Below are positions 35,789 to 44,550 of a DNA stretch of 64,000 bases, piece by piece. The position numbers and the translations under genes were made by a program. The DNA lies in contig JAJPGV010000018.1 in assembly GCA_021325635.1 (NCBI GenBank), positions 1 through 64,000 on the forward strand, read 5' to 3'. The number at the start of each line of letters is the position of its first letter. The first letter of the stretch is position 1. The stretch is from Chloroflexota bacterium (GTDB lineage Bacteria; Chloroflexota; JAJPGV01). The notes beneath the pieces are model-generated. The model ran no database searches. It had not been told where the DNA came from and saw only the letters and a list, made by a program, of their open reading frames with translations.

Positions 35789-36634
35789 ATGGCCGCGACG
35801 GATGGGCCTCGACCTCCGACCCGAGGGCAGGGCAAAACGCCGACTAATAAGCTAACAGCCGACGGGAAGGGGCGCCATGCTCAGGGACCCGGTGCCCCGG
35901 CCGAACCGGCCAGACCTAGCTCGTCTGTGCAGCAGCAAACAGTCGTGGTGGTACCGGCGGACGCCCTGAGCAACGGCTTTCCCGTGGGAACCGAGGTGTG
36001 GTTTGACGCGACTTACAAACCGCCCCACTCAAAACGAGGCTCATGGCGAGGGCTGACCTGGGTGGCCAGGTCGGCTGCGAAAGCCAGTTGGTTCATCTCG
36101 CTCTCCAGGCTGACTCGGGACAGGGATCCGGGATTATCCGTGTATATCGTGCTCTGGATTGCGGCCCTGACGTGGGTTTTTGGCTGGCTAGCTGCCCATC
36201 AAGGCGCTACGAAGACCGTTCTCGACTGGATCTTGCTGGCCGGCACTGTCTACCGACTGCAGGACATGGTTTGCGCCACAGCTGATGATGCGCTCCGGCT
36301 AACTGATCGTTTTGAGGATCCGATTGAGGATCCGAACTGGCGCACACCCATCGTGATACTGCCTTTCAACGTCGTTCAGACGGTGCTGGTCTTCGCCATT
36401 GCCTATGTGGCGTTTCTGAGCAGTGCAGATTTCGATGTGCCAACCAAGATGCCCACAAATTGGTGGGAGTGGCTGTACCTCAGCTGGTTGAATTTGCCGC
36501 CCCTGGGTAGCAACGGCCCAGCGCTGGGGAGTCGTGCAGGCCAGGCGCTGACGATGGCAGAAGCCAGCGTGGCCTTCTTGCTCGTGGTGCTGGCCCTCGG
36601 GGCTTTCGTTTCAGGGCGCGAGAAGCAGGGCTAA
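35789..36634 (+). CDS. Four-helix membrane protein with a degenerate potassium-channel-like pore region
   Basis: 281 residues. A Pro/Gly-rich soluble N-terminus (1-100), then hydrophobic segments near 117-137, 144-157, 187-211 and 257-275. Between the last two, LYLSWLNLPPLGSNGPALGS is followed by RAGQALTMAEASVAFLLVVL, which resembles the pore loop and second helix of two-helix K+ channels (usual filter LTTLGYGD), with the GYG filter replaced by GSN. Selective K+ transport is unlikely with this loop. It converges on cdd, the two stops overlapping by four bases. Confidence 0.45.
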   Translation: MAATDGPRPPTRGQGKTPTNKLTADGKGRHAQGPGAPAEPARPSSSVQQQTVVVVPADALSNGFPVGTEVWFDATYKPPHSKRGSWRGLTWVARSAAKASWFISLSRLTRDRDPGLSVYIVLWIAALTWVFGWLAAHQGATKTVLDWILLAGTVYRLQDMVCATADDALRLTDRFEDPIEDPNWRTPIVILPFNVVQTVLVFAIAYVAFLSSADFDVPTKMPTNWWEWLYLSWLNLPPLGSNGPALGSRAGQALTMAEASVAFLLVVLALGAFVSGREKQG

Positions 36635-37050
36635 AGCTTCAGCTCGAACGATGCCGGCAGCAAATCGGCGACTTGGTATGAACGAAGCTCACCGTCCGCA
36701 CGAAAGGTCACCCGAGCGTGCGGTCCGAACTCGTACAGCACCTGTCGGCAGGCCCCACATGGTGACCCGTTGGGCGAGTCCGCATAGACTGCGATTGCCT
36801 CGATCCTCATGTTGGGACCCTCTGCCGCGACGGCCGCGAAGACCGCGCTCCGCTCCGCGCAGCAGGTTAACCCATAGCTTGCATTTTCAACGTTGCAACC
36901 CATGAACTCCCGCCCCCGCGTGGTCTTCAGGGCGGCTCCGACTCGGAAATTGGAATAGGGCGCATAGGCATTCTCGGACGCTGAGCGCGCTGCCTCATAG
37001 AGGTGATGCTGTTCGGCGGTGAGCGAAGCTTCTGCCGAATGAACTTTCAT
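36631..37050 (-). CDS. cdd: Cytidine deaminase
   Basis: 139 residues. Zinc-site motifs: CCAERSAVFAAVAAEG (Cys-Ala-Glu with the catalytic Glu) and PCGACRQVLYEF; the N-terminal YAPYSNFRVGAAL and NVENASYGLT substrate segment are typical of the homotetrameric class. Converts cytidine and deoxycytidine to uridines in salvage. Stands alone between catabolic genes. Confidence 0.95.
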   Translation of the reverse strand: MKVHSAEASLTAEQHHLYEAARSASENAYAPYSNFRVGAALKTTRGREFMGCNVENASYGLTCCAERSAVFAAVAAEGPNMRIEAIAVYADSPNGSPCGACRQVLYEFGPHARVTFRADGELRSYQVADLLPASFELKL

Positions 37051-37212
37051 AGCGTCCCTTCGGAACTATCGTACCCGGTCATCAGCTTGGTGACCATGAA
37101 CGAGCCTGCTTAGCTGGGGAACCAAGGATCCAAGTCAGCTGAATCACCTCATGCCGGGCCGTTCGATATCTCCCCTCGGGAGGTATGATGCGGCGCACAC
37201 CAGGAGACTGCG

Positions 37213-38538
37213 ATGGCGGCGATTGACGATCTGCTGCGGCTGGACGAAGGGCTGATCAGCGGCCGCGTGCTCACTGACTCGGGGATGTACCGGCTGGAGC
37301 AGGAGCGCATCTTCGGACGAAGCTGGCTGTTCGTGGCCCACGAGTCGGAGATCCCCAAGCCCGGCGACTTCGTGACCCGCTCGATGGGCGAGGACCCGGT
37401 GATCGTCTCGCGGGCGCAGGATGGCAGCCTCCACGTGATGCTCAACGTTTGCCGCCACCGCGGTCGCAAGGTGTGCGCCGAGGACGCGGGCAACGTCCGC
37501 AACTTCCGCTGCGGCTATCACGGCTGGACCTACAGTGAAGCCGGGCAGCTCACCGGCGTGCCCTTCTTCGACGTCCACCAGGGTCGCCTGGACCGCACCA
37601 GCCTGGGGCTCTGCCAGGCCCGCGTCGACAGCTACCAGGGTCTCATCTTCGCCACCTGGGACGAGACGGCGACCTCCCTGCGTGATTACCTGGGGGAGCT
37701 CACCTGGGTGCTGGACATCCTGTTTGGCCGCACGGCGAACATGGAAATCGTGGGGCCGCCGATGCGCTGGGTGGTAGACGCGAACTGGAAGCTGGGCGCC
37801 ACGAACTTCACCGGAGACGCCTACCACCTGCCGACCACGCATGGCTACGGGTCCGCGTTGGGGTTGGACGTGACTCGCGGCCGGCGAGCAGGCTACACCA
37901 TCTCGACGGCCAACGCTCACGCGGCCAACGTCAACCGCTGGCCGGAGGGCAACATGGGCAGGCCCTATCTCTCGCTGCCGGAGCAGCTGATCGCCGAGTT
38001 CGAGCAGCGCCTCAGCGCCGATCAGCTGGAGGTGATGCGGACCATGGTGTCCTTCGCGGGGAACCTCTTCCCCAACTGCAGCTATCTCAACATCGCCACA
38101 GTGGGCTTCCTCAACACCGAATGGCGCACGGGCGAGCAGCCGGCCTCTGCCGAGGACTCGAAGGCCACCTCGTTCCTCACCCTGCGGCAGTGGCAGCCCA
38201 GGGGTGTGGATAAAACCGAGATCTGGTCCTGGCAGCTCATGGATCGAGACGTGCCCGACTGGTGGCGGGAATCGTCCATCGCCTGCTACACGCGCTCCTT
38301 TGGCTTGGCGGGCATGCACGAGCAGGACGACCTGGCCAACTGGATGGCGATCTCGGAAGGCTGCCGGGGTCCGATGGGCCGCAAGCTGTGGCTCAACTAC
38401 CAGATGCGTTTGGGCGAGCGCGAAGCGCCTTCGGATTGGAAGGGGCCGGGCGAGGCTGATTACCTGTATCCCATGTCCGTGTCCGACCGCAACGAGCGCG
38501 CCTTCTATCGCCGCTGGGCCGATCTGCTCAGGGATTAG
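37213..38538 (+). CDS. Rieske aromatic-ring-hydroxylating dioxygenase, alpha subunit
   Basis: 441 residues. Rieske ligands C80-x-H82 and C100-x-x-H103 (VCRHRGRKVC, CGYHGWTY); iron ligands D202-x2-H205-x4-H210 (GDAYHLPTTHG) after NWKLGATNFT. This is the benzoate/salicylate-type alpha subunit layout. No beta subunit, ferredoxin or reductase is adjacent. AGGAGA precedes the ATG. Substrate unknown. Confidence 0.9.
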   Translation: MAAIDDLLRLDEGLISGRVLTDSGMYRLEQERIFGRSWLFVAHESEIPKPGDFVTRSMGEDPVIVSRAQDGSLHVMLNVCRHRGRKVCAEDAGNVRNFRCGYHGWTYSEAGQLTGVPFFDVHQGRLDRTSLGLCQARVDSYQGLIFATWDETATSLRDYLGELTWVLDILFGRTANMEIVGPPMRWVVDANWKLGATNFTGDAYHLPTTHGYGSALGLDVTRGRRAGYTISTANAHAANVNRWPEGNMGRPYLSLPEQLIAEFEQRLSADQLEVMRTMVSFAGNLFPNCSYLNIATVGFLNTEWRTGEQPASAEDSKATSFLTLRQWQPRGVDKTEIWSWQLMDRDVPDWWRESSIACYTRSFGLAGMHEQDDLANWMAISEGCRGPMGRKLWLNYQMRLGEREAPSDWKGPGEADYLYPMSVSDRNERAFYRRWADLLRD

Positions 38539-38629
38539 CGATCCCGCGAGCATTCAGCTGATGCTGCCCGAAGCGTCGCGCAGAAGATGCAGATACGGAG
38601 CAGGCTCGAGGATCAGGATGCCCGCAAAT

Positions 38630-38971
38630 TCATTCACTCAACAGGTCCTTATCCCGAGTGACGAGGTGGGTGACGCCGCCAGTGAGCGCCGCGGCGAGAA
38701 CTTGATCGTCGTCCGGATCCCGACAGACCGCCGGGACTGCTATGGGCTCCACCATCGTCGCCAGCCTCTCAATGGCCTCACACGTGGCTGCCGCGGCGAG
38801 CCGCTCGAAATGAAAGATCTCCAACAGGCACTCTTCTAGCTCGGCCATGAGCGCTTGGCTGGTGCAGATTTCGAGCTGTCCGAGGATCGCCGCCTCAAGC
38901 AGCGCTCTGGGCGCTCCACGGGGCGACGTTATGGCTGAAGCGAGGACGTTTGTGTCGAGGAGCGCCTTCAC
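38630..38971 (-). CDS. PIN-domain toxin (VapC-type)
   Basis: 113 residues from a GTG that overlaps the antitoxin stop (GTGA). PIN acidic residues: LLDTNVLASA (Asp), the central Glu in ALMAELEE, VCRDPDDDQVLAAAL and VTRDKDLL. It matches the 'toxin component, PIN family' group with an intact set of residues. A ribonuclease toxin held by the adjacent ribbon-helix-helix protein. Confidence 0.85.
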   Translation of the reverse strand: MKALLDTNVLASAITSPRGAPRALLEAAILGQLEICTSQALMAELEECLLEIFHFERLAAAATCEAIERLATMVEPIAVPAVCRDPDDDQVLAAALTGGVTHLVTRDKDLLSE

Positions 38972-39225
38972 TCCTCCTGGGGCCCGCGGTTTCGGTGGCG
39001 CTTAATCGCGGCAGCAACCGCTTCCTCATCGGTTAGGCCCGCGGCTTTCGCGGCATGCTCCCCATAGGCGAAAATACTGAGCCAGCGTCGCCGGCCGGCG
39101 GCATACTGGCGGAACGCCTCGCGAAGCAGCTCGCTGCGGGTGCGATGCTCCTCAGCGGCCAAGCGATCCACCTCGGCTGCCAGCTCCGGCGGAAGGGAAA
39201 TTGTGACGGTTTCAGAAGGGCGCAT
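38968..39225 (-). CDS. Ribbon-helix-helix antitoxin (CopG/VapB-type)
   Basis: 85 residues from the ATG at 39225 behind AGGAGG (spacing five). ETVTISLPPELAAEVDRLAA and RTRSELLREAFRQYA form the ribbon-helix-helix; the tail GLTDEEAVAAAIKRHRNRG would bind the toxin. Overlaps the toxin start by four bases. A perfect palindrome lies just upstream. Confidence 0.85.
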   Translation of the reverse strand: MRPSETVTISLPPELAAEVDRLAAEEHRTRSELLREAFRQYAAGRRRWLSIFAYGEHAAKAAGLTDEEAVAAAIKRHRNRGPQEE

Positions 39226-39236
39226 AACCACCTCCT

Positions 39237-39253
39237 GTAAGACATATTCTTAC
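39237..39253 (-). promoter_or_regulatory. Palindromic operator candidate of the VapBC-type pair
   Basis: GTAAGA-catat-TCTTAC is a 6-bp perfect inverted repeat 12 bases upstream of the antitoxin ATG, directly before its ribosome site. VapB-type antitoxins usually autoregulate by binding such short palindromes. Confidence 0.45.
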
Positions 39254-39407
39254 CGCCTTTAAGAGTAGCCACCCGAAGGCCGTACTGCAATGGCTCGAGG
39301 ATCAGGCGCTGCGGAGCTGCCTGCGACCTCAGCTGGTGCAATTGACAAGGGGAAGGGGGGATGTTTGGATTGACGTACGGACGTGCGACGAGACGATTAG
39401 GAGAAGC

Positions 39408-40268
39408 ATGATGGTGGAACAGGGCGCGACGGCGGCGGCGCTGCAGGCAGGGCACAGCGCGCCGGTAGCGGCTGGGACGAAGGAGATCTCCGGCTTCAGC
39501 CACCTGGTGCTGGAGGTCAAGGATCTCGATCGGGCCGAGCGCTTCTACCAGGACGTCATCGGGCTGGAGCTGATGGGCCGCGGGCTGCTGGCCGAGCCCC
39601 GAGCGCATTCGTTGATGCGCATGAACACCGGCCAGTTCATCCTGCTGATCCAGCACGACAGTCCGGTACCCATCCGCCACAACACCACCACTATCCATCA
39701 CGCCTTCCTGCTGACGATCGAGGAATTTCAGGCGGCCAAGCAGCGCTTCGATGCAGCCGGCTACGACGTGTCGGACAACCGCGCCGCCTTCCGAGCGCGG
39801 GGCGAGTACTCCATCGACATCTGGGACCCGGACGGGCATCGCTGGCAGGTGCAGGCCTTCGGGCCGGAGCAGCACGATCTGATCAAGCCCGGAACGGGAG
39901 TGGTGGACTGCGGCCTGGCCGAAAAGTATGAGCTGGGCTCGGTGACGAGCTTCGGCAAGGCGCAGTTCTTCCTGGTGCACGCGAAGGAGGGATTCCTGGC
40001 GTTGTCGCGCTGGTGCCGTCATGCCAACGGGCTGCTCAGCTACCAGGGCGAGCATTGGCGTTTCTTCTGCGCCTTCCACGGCGCAACCTACAACCTCCGC
40101 GGAGACCATACCGGGCACATGGCCGGAATCCCGCCGCTGCGAATGCACCCGGTGACCCTTAGCCCGGAGGGGCACGTGCTGGTGGACACGGACGCGGTGC
40201 TGGAGCGCGACAGCGGGACCCTGCCGGAGTACGCTCCCTGCCAAGCGGCGCCAGCCCCCGCGCGCTAA
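39408..40268 (+). CDS. VOC (glyoxalase/extradiol-like) - Rieske fusion protein
   Basis: 286 residues with AGGAG before the start. Residues 28-155 are a VOC half-barrel pair (ISGFSHLVLEVKDLDRAERF, then SIDIWDPDGHRWQVQAFGPE). Residues 175-262 are a Rieske-type ferredoxin domain: C203-x-H205 and C221-x-x-H224 (WCRHANGLLS, CAFHGATYNL). An extradiol-like domain with its own Rieske cluster is an uncommon layout. It could be a one-chain oxygenase or carry electrons for the oxygenases nearby. Cytosolic. Confidence 0.82.
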   Translation: MMVEQGATAAALQAGHSAPVAAGTKEISGFSHLVLEVKDLDRAERFYQDVIGLELMGRGLLAEPRAHSLMRMNTGQFILLIQHDSPVPIRHNTTTIHHAFLLTIEEFQAAKQRFDAAGYDVSDNRAAFRARGEYSIDIWDPDGHRWQVQAFGPEQHDLIKPGTGVVDCGLAEKYELGSVTSFGKAQFFLVHAKEGFLALSRWCRHANGLLSYQGEHWRFFCAFHGATYNLRGDHTGHMAGIPPLRMHPVTLSPEGHVLVDTDAVLERDSGTLPEYAPCQAAPAPAR

Positions 40269-40398
40269 CTGACTGGCAACGCCGGCCCATCCGTCGCCGC
40301 TAGGCCAGTGGCTACGCCCACGCTCGGTGGCGCGAGACTGGCGGGACAGCCTGTCGGCGAAAATGAGTGCCTATGATGGCTGATGGACGTTGCCAGTG

Positions 40399-41322
40399 AT
40401 GGCGCGAGTTGAGGTTGACATCCACGCGGCTCCCGCCGTTGGCAGCTTGGGGCTCCTGGAAGCGTATGCGCAGGTCGTGGTCGAGGTCGGCGATCTTGGT
40501 GCCGCCGAGCGCTTCTACGGAGAGGTGCTGGGATTCGGGCGAGACGGCAAGACTCCCGATGGGCCTCGCTTCCGCGTGGCGGACGGGCAGTTCGTGGTGT
40601 TGAAGTCGTCCCCGTCGCCGCGAACGCTGCCTGACAGCGGTGTGCACCAGGCGTATCGCTTCACGGCGCCGGAGTTGGCGGCCGTGACGCAGCGCCTGGC
40701 GGCTGAGGGAGTGGTCATCGAGGACTACCGCGAGGATCGACATGCGGAGGACGACCAGAATCGCTATTGCGCCGACCCGGCCGGGAACCGCGTGCAGCTG
40801 GTGCTGGGCGAGTCGCGTGGGATCGACCACGCGGCCGTCGAGACGCACGACCTGGAATGGGCAGAGGTGTTCTACACCCACGTCCTGGGAGGGGCGATCG
40901 AGACGCGCATCGGCTGGCACATGGATGACTATGCGCGCGCCCAGGAGTGGGCGGAGGGACGTGAGAAGTGCGCCCCGGGCTTGCGGCGCTGGGAAAAGCT
41001 GTATGCGGAGGGCGCGGAAAACGCCCGCGTGGCCCGGGTGACTCCACACCTGTTCGTGGATCTGGGTGTCGGTGCGTTGCTCGGGATCTACTTAGCCACC
41101 GAGCATCGTCAGGAGCCGCCTCCGGATGAATTCCGAGGCACGCCGCGGCTGGGGTTCAGGGTTGCGCGCGGCCGTCTGGCCGAGGTCGAGGAGCGGCTGC
41201 GGAATTACGTCTTGCGCTGCATGGAATCGAACCCGGCAACGGGAGGGCCCTTCGAGCAGGCCGCAGGCAGGCTGTTCGTTCGAGATCCCGGCGGCAACTT
41301 CCTGGAGCTCGGCGAAGGCTAG
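40399..41322 (+). CDS. Two-domain VOC (extradiol dioxygenase-like) protein
   Basis: 307 residues. Domain 1 (about 15-140): AYAQVVVEVGDLGAAERFYG to DPAGNRVQLVLGE. Domain 2 (about 143-305): IDHAAVETHDLEWAEVFYTH to LFVRDPGGNFLELGEG. Domain 2 keeps His at the start and Glu at the end as in metal-binding VOC enzymes. An insertion rich in Arg/Trp/Glu splits domain 2. It follows the VOC-Rieske gene on the same strand and may form a pathway with it. Confidence 0.75.
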   Translation: MARVEVDIHAAPAVGSLGLLEAYAQVVVEVGDLGAAERFYGEVLGFGRDGKTPDGPRFRVADGQFVVLKSSPSPRTLPDSGVHQAYRFTAPELAAVTQRLAAEGVVIEDYREDRHAEDDQNRYCADPAGNRVQLVLGESRGIDHAAVETHDLEWAEVFYTHVLGGAIETRIGWHMDDYARAQEWAEGREKCAPGLRRWEKLYAEGAENARVARVTPHLFVDLGVGALLGIYLATEHRQEPPPDEFRGTPRLGFRVARGRLAEVEERLRNYVLRCMESNPATGGPFEQAAGRLFVRDPGGNFLELGEG

Positions 41323-41346
41323 GCCGGCGGCCGCCGAAGAGCGCGG

Positions 41347-43113
41347 CTACTGTTGGACGGGACGAATGAGCAGGGACCGTCCGGCGAAGGACAATGCCAC
41401 GACCATGAGGGCTAGGACGACGCCGTAGGCTGAGGCATCGTTGACCCGGCCGTTGGCCCACTCGTTCCAGATGAGCGTGGACAGGACGGCGGTGCGCTGG
41501 TTGTACAGCATCAGGGCAATTGACAGCTCGCGCATGCTGCCCATGAGCACCCATACCCCGGTGTTGACCAAAGCCGGCATCATCAACGGCATAACCACTT
41601 TGCGGAAGCACAGCAGCGGACTGGCACCGCTGACCTGGGCCGCTTCCTCGAGCTCCCCGTGGATCTGGACCTGGGCCGCGATGAGCGTGCGTGATGGGAA
41701 CGCCAGGTGCTTGGTGGCCACGCCCACGACGATGATCCAGATCGTGCCGTAGATGGGGATTGGCAGGAACAGATAGACCAGCATGACGGCCAGACCGATG
41801 ACGATGCTGGGCAGGGTATGCGGCAGGAAGGTCAGCACGTCCAGCAGGCCCCGGCCCTTGATCCGGCTGCGCACGATGAGCCAGGCGGCCAGGGAGGTGA
41901 TCAACAGGATGGCGACGGTGGTGACGGCCACCATGATGACGGTGTTGGAGAAGGCCCCCAGGGCGATCGGGTTATGGAGGATGCGGTTGTAGCCATCGAG
42001 CGACAGCTTGGGCAGCAGGTCGGCTGCCGGTGGCTGGTAGAAGGGCAGCAGGCTGCCCCACACCAGGATGAAGAAGGGCAGGACGGCCGCCAGCAGCAGG
42101 TAGATCAGCACGCCCGCGAGCGCAGCGAAACGCCATGCCCCAAGCTCGACCTGCCGCTGCCGGTACGCCTTGCCCGAGACAGTGTTGTAACGCTCGGCAT
42201 CGTTGGTGAACCGCCGGTAGTAGCGCAGCAGAACCAGCGCCAGCGCGACCAGCAGAACGGCTAGGGCGCTGGCCTGCCCGTAGTTGGCGAGACCGGCGCT
42301 GCCGTGCGTGGCCTCATAGATCTGGGTGCCGAGGACGAAGATGCCGCCGTTGAGCCCAATCACTCCCGGTACCTCGAACGCTTCCATGGCGGCGATGCCT
42401 TCGTAGATCACGACCGCCAGCAGCGCCGGCGCAAGCATCGGGACGGTGACGCGCCGAAGCACTTGCCAGCGCGGAGCGCCCGAGGCGAGCGCGGCCTCTT
42501 CGTGCGAGGGGTCCATGGTCCGGACGGCCGCGAGCAGCAGCAGGAAGGAGCCGGGCACCATGGTCAGCGCCTGGACAAAAATCATGCCCCAGATGTTGTA
42601 GACGTCCAATGGCCCGCTGCCCTTGAGGTGGAAGACCGACCGCAGGATGATATTGATGAGCCCGCTGTTGCTGCTGGTCAGCAGCACCCAGCCCATGGCA
42701 GTGAGCATGCCGGGGAGGGCCAGCGGCGCGACGATCAGCCCGAAGGCGACGTTGCGGCCGGGCATATTCGTACGCTCGACCAGCCAGGCGAAGGCAAAGC
42801 TGATCGGCAGGCCGAGGGCCACCGAGCCAAGCGTGAACAGCAAGGTGTTCCAGAGAACCGGATAGGTGCTCGGGTCGGCGTAGATGTCGATGTAGTTGAC
42901 CAGGCTGTAGGGAACCCCGGCTTCGAAGGGAAGCCGTGTCGCCGTGTCGCGCACGCTGCTCCACAGGAGGAAGACGGCTGGTGCGAGAACGAGGTAGAGG
43001 ACGACCGTGAGGACGACGGCAAACAGGACGGTTTCCGTCGAGGGCGCCCGAAAGCGGGATCGTGGACCGCCCTGCAGCGGTAGGCCGGCGCTGATCGCAG
43101 GCGTGGCTTGCAT
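41347..43113 (-). CDS. Fused ABC transporter permease (FbpB/AfuB type)
   Basis: 588 residues with two tandem permease halves of about six helices each. Both EAA loops that contact the ATPase are visible: EEAALASGAPRWQVLRRVTV and EEAAQVSGASPLLCFRKVVM. The start at 43113 (MQATPAIS) is one choice; an earlier one is possible. It lies 112 bases after the solute-binding lipoprotein gene on the same strand. No ATPase subunit gene is near. Confidence 0.88.
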   Translation of the reverse strand: MQATPAISAGLPLQGGPRSRFRAPSTETVLFAVVLTVVLYLVLAPAVFLLWSSVRDTATRLPFEAGVPYSLVNYIDIYADPSTYPVLWNTLLFTLGSVALGLPISFAFAWLVERTNMPGRNVAFGLIVAPLALPGMLTAMGWVLLTSSNSGLINIILRSVFHLKGSGPLDVYNIWGMIFVQALTMVPGSFLLLLAAVRTMDPSHEEAALASGAPRWQVLRRVTVPMLAPALLAVVIYEGIAAMEAFEVPGVIGLNGGIFVLGTQIYEATHGSAGLANYGQASALAVLLVALALVLLRYYRRFTNDAERYNTVSGKAYRQRQVELGAWRFAALAGVLIYLLLAAVLPFFILVWGSLLPFYQPPAADLLPKLSLDGYNRILHNPIALGAFSNTVIMVAVTTVAILLITSLAAWLIVRSRIKGRGLLDVLTFLPHTLPSIVIGLAVMLVYLFLPIPIYGTIWIIVVGVATKHLAFPSRTLIAAQVQIHGELEEAAQVSGASPLLCFRKVVMPLMMPALVNTGVWVLMGSMRELSIALMLYNQRTAVLSTLIWNEWANGRVNDASAYGVVLALMVVALSFAGRSLLIRPVQQ

Positions 43114-43224
43114 AGGGTCAGGCGCAACCGGGCGTCGGGAGACGCGCAAGCCGCGGCCGGACAGGCGGGGCGCAGCGCCCCGCTCTGCACCGATGATGCC
43201 GCGCTATCACGCTCGCCCGGTTAA

Positions 43225-44373
43225 CTAGCCGTTCTTGCCGCGGATGATGGCCATCGCATCGGCCTGCGTTTTGGCGTCCGTTTCGATGTCGGTTGGCTGC
43301 TCCATGATGAGCTTGACGCCCAGGCTCTGGACGTACTGGGCCGTCTTGGTGCTGGTGCCGGGTATCAGCAGCGACCGGTTGTTGGTGGTGTCGAACACGT
43401 TTTGCGCCTCAGGCGTGGCGAGCCAGCCCGCAAAGAGCCGAGCGGCATTGGGATGGGCCGCGTCCTTGAGCACCCACACACCGTTGTTGTCCACGCTGAC
43501 CGGCGAGGCAGCGGTGCCCTTGATGGGCGCGCCCTTGGCCGTGTACTTCATGATCGATCCGGCGTAGAGCGACAGCGCGACCGGCGCGTCACCGGCAATC
43601 AGCAGGCTGGTGGTGTCGGAGGCGGAGCGTGAGAAGCGCGGCTTCTGGGCGGCCAGCTTGCGTGCAAAATCGAGCATGGTGTCACGTCCCCACTCCTTGG
43701 CCAGCGCCCAGAAGACGTCGTTCGCGTCCTGGGCAACGATCACTTTGCCGCCCTGGAAGCGGGGGTCGAGCAGGTCCTTCCAGTCCTTGGGGGCGGAAGC
43801 GTCGTCCAGCAGCTTGGTGTTGTAGGACAGGATGCTGCCGTTTTGGTAGGCGATGACGTAGCGATTATCATCCTGCACGACGTCATTCGACAGGCCGAAG
43901 ACCTTCCTGTAGTCGTAAGTGGCGGCCAGGTCGCGAGAGATGACCTGAGTCATCTCCGACAGACGCGCCCCGGCGAGGTCGGTGCTGACCTTACCCGCGG
44001 CCTTCTCGGTAATGATGCGCTCCAGTCCCTTGTCGGGGCTGATCTCCAGCCGATCGAGCTTGATGCCCGGATAGCGGTCCGAGAAGGCTTTGGCCAGCGG
44101 CAGCCATTGGTCGTCCTGCCAGGACAGGGATGTTTGCAGCGCGCCCTCCTTCTTGGCCGCGGCGTACAGCGCGTCCAGTGTGGCCGGAACCTCCGTCGCG
44201 GCTGAGGTTTGGGCTGAGGACGCCGCCGGCTTGGCCGATCCAGCCGTGGTCTGCGCTGGCGCGGATGAGGGTGCGGCCGAGCCGCAGGCGGTGACGGCGG
44301 CCAGCACGAGCGCAAGGATCGGGGCCCCGAGGGTCGTGTGCCAGGACTGCGCGCGATTCCGGATCGGTTTCAT
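43225..44373 (-). CDS. ABC transporter solute-binding lipoprotein (iron(III)/AfuA-type fold)
   Basis: 382 residues. Signal with lipobox-like AAVTACGSAAP, Ala/Ser linker, then DALYAAAKKEGALQTSLSWQ and the extracellular-binding fold (KAFSDRYPGIKLDRLEISPD). GGAGG precedes the ATG. Same architecture as the protein at 50070. With the permease gene downstream it makes an incomplete transporter set. AfuA-type proteins carry Fe(III), polyamines or organic acids; the ligand is unknown here. Confidence 0.88.
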   Translation of the reverse strand: MKPIRNRAQSWHTTLGAPILALVLAAVTACGSAAPSSAPAQTTAGSAKPAASSAQTSAATEVPATLDALYAAAKKEGALQTSLSWQDDQWLPLAKAFSDRYPGIKLDRLEISPDKGLERIITEKAAGKVSTDLAGARLSEMTQVISRDLAATYDYRKVFGLSNDVVQDDNRYVIAYQNGSILSYNTKLLDDASAPKDWKDLLDPRFQGGKVIVAQDANDVFWALAKEWGRDTMLDFARKLAAQKPRFSRSASDTTSLLIAGDAPVALSLYAGSIMKYTAKGAPIKGTAASPVSVDNNGVWVLKDAAHPNAARLFAGWLATPEAQNVFDTTNNRSLLIPGTSTKTAQYVQSLGVKLIMEQPTDIETDAKTQADAMAIIRGKNG

Positions 44374-44550
44374 CTTGACCTCCACGAAACACTTACAAGC
44401 TAGCGCCGGCGTTTTGTTCGGCTGCGTTTCGTGACACGCTCCCCCTGAACCCATTCCGATCGAGCCGGCTGCATGATACAGTATGCCTCCGGAAACAGTA
44501 GTCTGCGGCGCGTCGTGAAGCCTCACGGCGGAGGCTCGCGGGAGGGCACG

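Noticed and set aside
37184-37189. Promoter -10 (TATGAT) upstream of the Rieske alpha subunit
   Set aside because: The -10 looks acceptable but only three of six -35 positions fit, so I did not list it as a feature.
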